Shown piece by piece: positions 4,441 through 5,030 of a stretch of DNA of 5,030 nucleotides. Within the stretch, counting starts at the first letter, position 1. Every line of letters starts with the position of its first letter. The translations under genes and the position numbers were made by a program. The notes below the pieces were generated by a model. It searched no databases. It had not been told where the DNA came from and was given only the letters and a program-made list of their open reading frames with translations. The DNA comes from Acidobacteriota bacterium (lineage in GTDB: Bacteria; Acidobacteriota; Terriglobia; Terriglobales; Acidobacteriaceae): NCBI GenBank assembly GCA_003224995.1, contig QIAI01000007.1, positions 1-5,030 on the forward strand. Direction: 5' to 3'.

Positions 4441-4609
4441 AGCGATTTCCCGCTGCTCCAGCGAATTGTCGAGTCTCGGTACTCGATTCGGCCCGGCTCA
4501 ACATTGCCCTTGCGCAACGAAAAGAACTACTCGAGTGTGGGAATTTTGGTTGGTGGATTGAGCAATTTATTTCCGCAGTTCCGGTTCAAGTTAAATCAGG
4601 CGGCACTGC

Positions 4610-5030
4610 ATGGCTGAGCGTCCAATCCGCGTTCTTGTCGTAGACGACTACGAACCGTTGCGACGCTTTGTCACGTCGACACTTGAGCAACAACCAGAAC
4701 TACAGATCATTGGCGAGGCTTCGGATGGACTTGAAGGGGTCCGCAAAGCGCAAGAACTGGAACCGGACTTGATTTTGCTGGACATCGGACTTCCGACACT
4801 GAATGGAATTGAGGCCGCTCGCCGAATCCGAGAGCACTCCCCGAAGTCCAAAATTCTCTTCCTTAGTGAAAATCGCTCTTGGGACATCGTAGAGGAAGCT
4901 TTGCAGACTGGTGCGGGCGGCTATGTCCTCAAGTCTGATGCCGGAAAGGAACTATTACCCGCTGTGGAAGCCGTTCTTCAGGGTAAGCAGTTTGTCAGTT
5001 CCAGCCTGTCTGGCCACAATGTCAAGCGGC
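4610..5030 (+). CDS. Response regulator, receiver domain (NarL/FixJ-like), 3' end beyond the window
   Basis: The first 140 residues are visible. They form a complete CheY-like receiver domain: strand 1 with the acidic pair Asp12-Asp13 (RVLVVDDYEP), phosphoacceptor Asp58 in LILLDIGLP, the switch residue Ser86 in LFLSEN, and Lys108 in GGYVLKSDA. All catalytic residues are present, so phosphorylation at Asp58 by a histidine kinase is expected. After residue 125 (VLQGKQFVSSSL) a linker begins and the frame leaves the window, so the output domain is unknown; it may be a LuxR-type HTH or some other domain. The ATG at 4610 is the only reasonable start: AGGCGG (4598-4603) lies six bases upstream and an in-frame TAA sits at 4592-4594. 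No kinase gene is nearby; the divergent GAF gene is a possible partner by position only. Confidence 0.93.
   Translation, partial: MAERPIRVLVVDDYEPLRRFVTSTLEQQPELQIIGEASDGLEGVRKAQELEPDLILLDIGLPTLNGIEAARRIREHSPKSKILFLSENRSWDIVEEALQTGAGGYVLKSDAGKELLPAVEAVLQGKQFVSSSLSGHNVKR

Larger units (their letters stand above)
3921..4609. other. Divergent intergenic region rich in inverted repeats
   Basis: This lies between the minus-strand GAF gene and the plus-strand response regulator, so both promoters should be here. The first 165 bases may belong to the GAF gene's lost 5' end (open to 4088). The rest holds the 12-bp inverted repeat at 4209-4266, the 120-bp element at 4321-4440 and a TCGAGT/ACTCGA dyad at 4469-4486. 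Short open frames on both strands show no recognisable domains. No clear promoter hexamers were found. Confidence 0.5.

Noticed and set aside
4078..4504. Minus-strand frames in the divergent intergenic region
   Set aside because: No recognisable domain or ribosome binding site, and they cross the long inverted repeats. The 4078-4305 frame might be upstream coding sequence of the GAF gene after a frameshift, but this cannot be shown.
4437..4643. 68-codon plus-strand frame overlapping the response regulator start
   Set aside because: Begins at a GTG inside the right arm of the 120-bp element, has no domain, and overlaps the regulator in another frame.
1..5030. CRISPR array, tRNA or rRNA genes
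   Set aside because: No regularly spaced identical repeats, and no cloverleaf-like or rRNA-like sequence noticed on either strand by eye.

Overview
The window has about even base composition and looks like a chromosomal segment of a soil-type bacterium, most likely an acidobacterium (Terriglobia-like). This is inferred from the style of the proteins: a Flp pilin, a receiver-domain response regulator, a GAF protein ending in a Cys/His-Gly-Arg tail, and a decayed multi-span membrane protein ending in a 'DVLFLIP' region. No 16S rRNA or other marker is present, so the taxonomy is tentative. Gene density is low, with long, hairpin-rich intergenic stretches.

Layout. Positions 1-755 hold no convincing gene but carry two abutting perfect hairpins (80-114) and an 18-bp dyad (609-626). 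Two small plus-strand genes follow: a C-terminally anchored small membrane protein (756-1025) and a Flp/Fap-type pilin (1054-1218), 28 bases apart and each with a ribosome binding site. On the minus strand, 1324-1933 is a broken membrane-protein gene with two frameshifts and one in-frame TGA. A plus-strand orphan OmpR/PhoB-type winged-helix regulator without a receiver domain lies at 2289-2711. On the minus strand, a GAF-domain protein (3261-3920) is followed 33 bases later by a 50-residue frame (3075-3227). At 4610 a plus-strand response regulator starts divergently and runs off the window.

The most unusual observation is the pair GAF protein and 50-residue frame. The last ~48 residues of the GAF protein form a module with C-x2-H-x6-C-x2-C, then GGKAT, KH, LS-x-WGK and GGR-x-R-x-K. 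The small downstream frame repeats this module alone: 27 of 44 residues are identical, yet 19 of those 27 use a different codon. That pattern indicates selection on protein sequence in both copies. The module looks like a small zinc knuckle joined to a basic, AT-hook-like tail.

The region between the divergent GAF and response-regulator genes (3921-4609) holds two long perfect inverted repeats: 12-bp arms at 4209-4266, and 13-bp arms bounding a 120-bp element at 4321-4440 with an inner hairpin. These suggest a structured RNA, a MITE/REP-like element or a regulatory region. Signalling genes (GAF sensor, receiver regulator, orphan DNA-binding regulator) dominate the intact content, but nothing in the sequence proves they share one pathway.
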